Shown: positions 62,335-64,000 of the stretch, one piece after another | Layout: each line of letters begins with the position of its first letter | How positions within the stretch are numbered: position 1 is the first letter of the stretch | NCBI GenBank assembly: GCA_951640195.1 | Contig: OX621165.1 | Location: 496,001-560,000, forward strand | Reading direction: 5' to 3' | Length of the DNA: 64,000 nt | Origin: Porpolomopsis calyptriformis | Lineage: Eukaryota; Basidiomycota; Agaricomycetes; Agaricales; Hygrophoraceae | Program-made: the position numbers and the translations under genes | Notes under the pieces: model-generated | Database searches by the model: none | The model's input: the letters and a program-made list of their open reading frames with translations, nothing else | What the model was told of the DNA's origin: nothing

Positions 62335-62872
62335 TTAGAGACGGATCGTAACGTGCGCAAGAGCCTTACGACGTGAGCACCCGACAGAAACAAAGCCATA
62401 GAGATTGTTGTTGGCACAGCAAACCGGATTTTGGGGGCTCAAGGGGTGAAGGATTTAGACTGATGAGAATTATAATGGCAAGGTGGACACACCATTTGCC
62501 AGACCCAACGGTAAGTGGCGAGCAAGCGATACCGATCAGTCCCTCGCTACTAAGGTCAGTGATGCCGAATGATATCAAGAGATCCGATATGTCTGGGTCG
62601 GTTGCATGGCCAAGCTGAGCGCAACACTGGGGAAGGCAATTGAGCAAGGATCCAGAAGGCGAGGCACGTTTTGCGGCTGGGGAATAATCAAATCATGATA
62701 ATGTCTAGTTGAAAACTGACGGACCGTTCACACGCGCGCCAAAGCTACTGGGCGGTAGGGGGGGAAGGCCACGTGCGAGGCGTGCACCGTTGGTCTCGGG
62801 AACGGCAATAATCCGTACGGTAGCAGAGAGAGCAGCTGTAGCAACGAAGGCGAAAATGGCTGTGAACTTCAT
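62335..62872 (-). CDS. Hydrophobin-type secreted protein (eight-Cys pattern)
   Basis: Exons 62872-62725, 62676-62493 and 62437-62335 give 144 aa. A signal peptide (MKFTAIFAFVATAALSA) is followed by the propeptide-like TNGARLARGLPPLPP, seen on many small secreted basidiomycete proteins. Splicing assembles eight cysteines in the order C, CC, C, C, CC, C: LLNCLPQCCAQ, then 33 residues to GIAC, 9 to GKC, 5 to PVCC and 12 to SVGC. Apart from a short first gap (3 residues), the spacing fits class I hydrophobins, the amphipathic coat proteins of hyphae and spores. Intron 1 uses GTCCGT. The end could alternatively be spliced at 62369 to a different short tail. Confidence 0.78.
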
Positions 62873-63359
62873 TGACGTCCGCGAGACCGTGTTGGCATGC
62901 CCGAGTGAAACGCAAATATATCGCTCGCAAGCCAAACGGGTAGAAAAGTTTTTGAAGAAGACTGGAGCGGTGCAAAAGCGACCATAATTCTAAAGGTTAA
63001 ATGTGATCAGTCTTCGGGAGTCTCAACCTTTAAGGCTAGCTTTTCGAGGAGGAAAGAATGCGAGCAGCTCGCGAGATGGATAGAACCGTCTTGGCAAACG
63101 CTGTGATATTATAATCTGGAAGTATTATGTAATTATTTGGTATTTATTTTGCTCGCGTTTACCACCACGCTGAGGTGAGACTCTCGTTTATCTTAAGTAG
63201 TACCTAATCTCACTCCTTTCGTAGTATACGTTGACAGGTACTACTAATATGCATATAGCGTTTACCACCACCCTCAGTATACGTTGACATAATACAGTAT
63301 TTCATTCAACAGTGAGTTTAATTGTCGATGCAAATGTGATAGACTTTATACCATCAACA
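62873..63359. promoter_or_regulatory. Intergenic region with paired direct repeats
   Basis: The region contains the promoters of the hydrophobin-type gene (minus) and of the last F-box gene (plus). GCGTTTACCACCAC occurs at 63155 and again at 63258. AGTATACGTTGACA occurs at 63223-63236 and 63276-63289. They may be regulatory words or the trace of a local duplication. Confidence 0.55.
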
Positions 63360-64000
63360 GTGGAACTACCCATCGAGCTCTGGATGGAGATCTTTGAAGA
63401 TTGCCAAATGGAAACCCTTCGTGATATCGCCTTGACCTCTCATGCGTTTCGATCAGCCATCTTGCCATTCATGTATCGCACCTTCATCTTCCACCCCTTC
63501 GTTATCAAACACGAGCTCCCCCCAGGTTGGGGGCGACCAGATCGGTTCATGCCTCCAATCAGCCAAGTAAACGAGGAAATCGAACGTTTGAATTTTTACA
63601 GTTCAGACCACATCATTCCCTTCGTCCGGGAAATACAGTTTGTCCCCTGGCCTGTCCCCTGGCATGATCCTTCAATCACTGCTGTCGACTCTGCCTCTTA
63701 CGATCCCCAGTACTTATCCAACAGATTTTATGAGACCCTGCCTCGTTTTGTTAATGTGCAAGTTATCCAATGCTCCGACATCGACTTCTGTGCCTTTGCT
63801 CTCCAACAATTAAATCGACTGCCCAATCTTCAAACGATTCATCTTAATGACTGCGATGCATTCCCAACCCTAGGCCTTGCTACGAATGTAATTCTGCACC
63901 TGAAATCGTTCTTTTTCTGGCATCAATTTTCATCCGGACAGGCAAGGTTAGATCAATGGATAGGCTTAATGGATGCCGAGACCCTTGAAGTTCTCCGAGT
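63360..64000 (+). CDS. F-box protein, N-terminal part
   Basis: The frame stays open from about 63360 to the window end without a stop. It reads VELPIELWMEIFEDCQ, TLRDIALTSHAFRSAILPF and MYRTFIFHPF, a typical basidiomycete F-box start, then HIIPFVREIQFVP and leucine-rich segments (LQQLNRLPNLQTIHLNDCD). The true start codon is probably in an upstream exon that ends just before 63361 (CAACAG acceptor completing ATG GAA). If not, the ATG at 63384 is used. The 3' end lies outside the window. Confidence 0.78.
   Translation, partial: MELPIELWMEIFEDCQMETLRDIALTSHAFRSAILPFMYRTFIFHPFVIKHELPPGWGRPDRFMPPISQVNEEIERLNFYSSDHIIPFVREIQFVPWPVPWHDPSITAVDSASYDPQYLSNRFYETLPRFVNVQVIQCSDIDFCAFALQQLNRLPNLQTIHLNDCDAFPTLGLATNVILHLKSFFFWHQFSSGQARLDQWIGLMDAETLEVLR

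Overview
The window is nuclear DNA of a filamentous basidiomycete, most likely an Agaricomycete. Almost every gene is cut by many short introns of about 45-70 nt. The lineage-typical content is a nirA-like Zn2Cys6 regulator tail, two NACHT-WD40 NLR-like proteins of the NWD type, a UstYa-like protein, a hydrophobin-type protein, F-box/LRR-like proteins, sedolisin peptidases and a KDZ-like transposon relic. All gene models here were spliced by eye from GT-AG (occasionally GC-AG) junctions that keep frame and restore conserved protein motifs. No RNA gene and no CRISPR array was seen.

Layout. 1-9.1 kb: the tail of a transcription factor, a doubtful membrane protein, then housekeeping genes (hexokinase, mitochondrial ribosomal uL14, ATP synthase gamma, eIF2 beta). 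9.5-13.3 kb: a multi-span membrane protein, a small single-pass protein and a UstYa-like protein. 13.8-16.1 kb: a hairpin element, URA3, and a 1.14-kb TIR element with a decayed KDZ-like ORF. 16.6-20.5 kb: NOSIP and DDX41 homologues. 20.6-29.4 kb: a defence-like block with NLR 1 (NACHT plus 11 WD40 repeats), a HeLo-like domain plus pseudokinase protein, and an active-looking kinase with ankyrin-like repeats. 29.4-41.6 kb: Nudix hydrolase, SDA1, sedolisin 1, a thioesterase, zuotin, an F-box protein. 41.8-46.5 kb: NLR 2 (a different N-terminus, 12 WD40 repeats). 47.3-64 kb: delta-12 desaturase, flavin monooxygenase, a Ser/Pro-rich protein, mitochondrial ferredoxin, sedolisin 2, a GPI-anchored protein, eL27, ribokinase, an NTF2-like small protein, a hydrophobin-type protein and the start of another F-box protein.

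How the parts may work together. The housekeeping genes are simple neighbours. The notable block is 20.6-29.4 kb, where a STAND receptor, a HeLo-like plus pseudokinase protein (the same general arrangement as MLKL) and a catalytically intact kinase-ankyrin protein sit side by side. This could be a fungal cell-death or non-self recognition module; that is inference from domains and position only. Other points of interest are the repeated use of the unusual 5' splice site GTCCGT in six genes, GC-AG introns, and microexons down to 8 nt.
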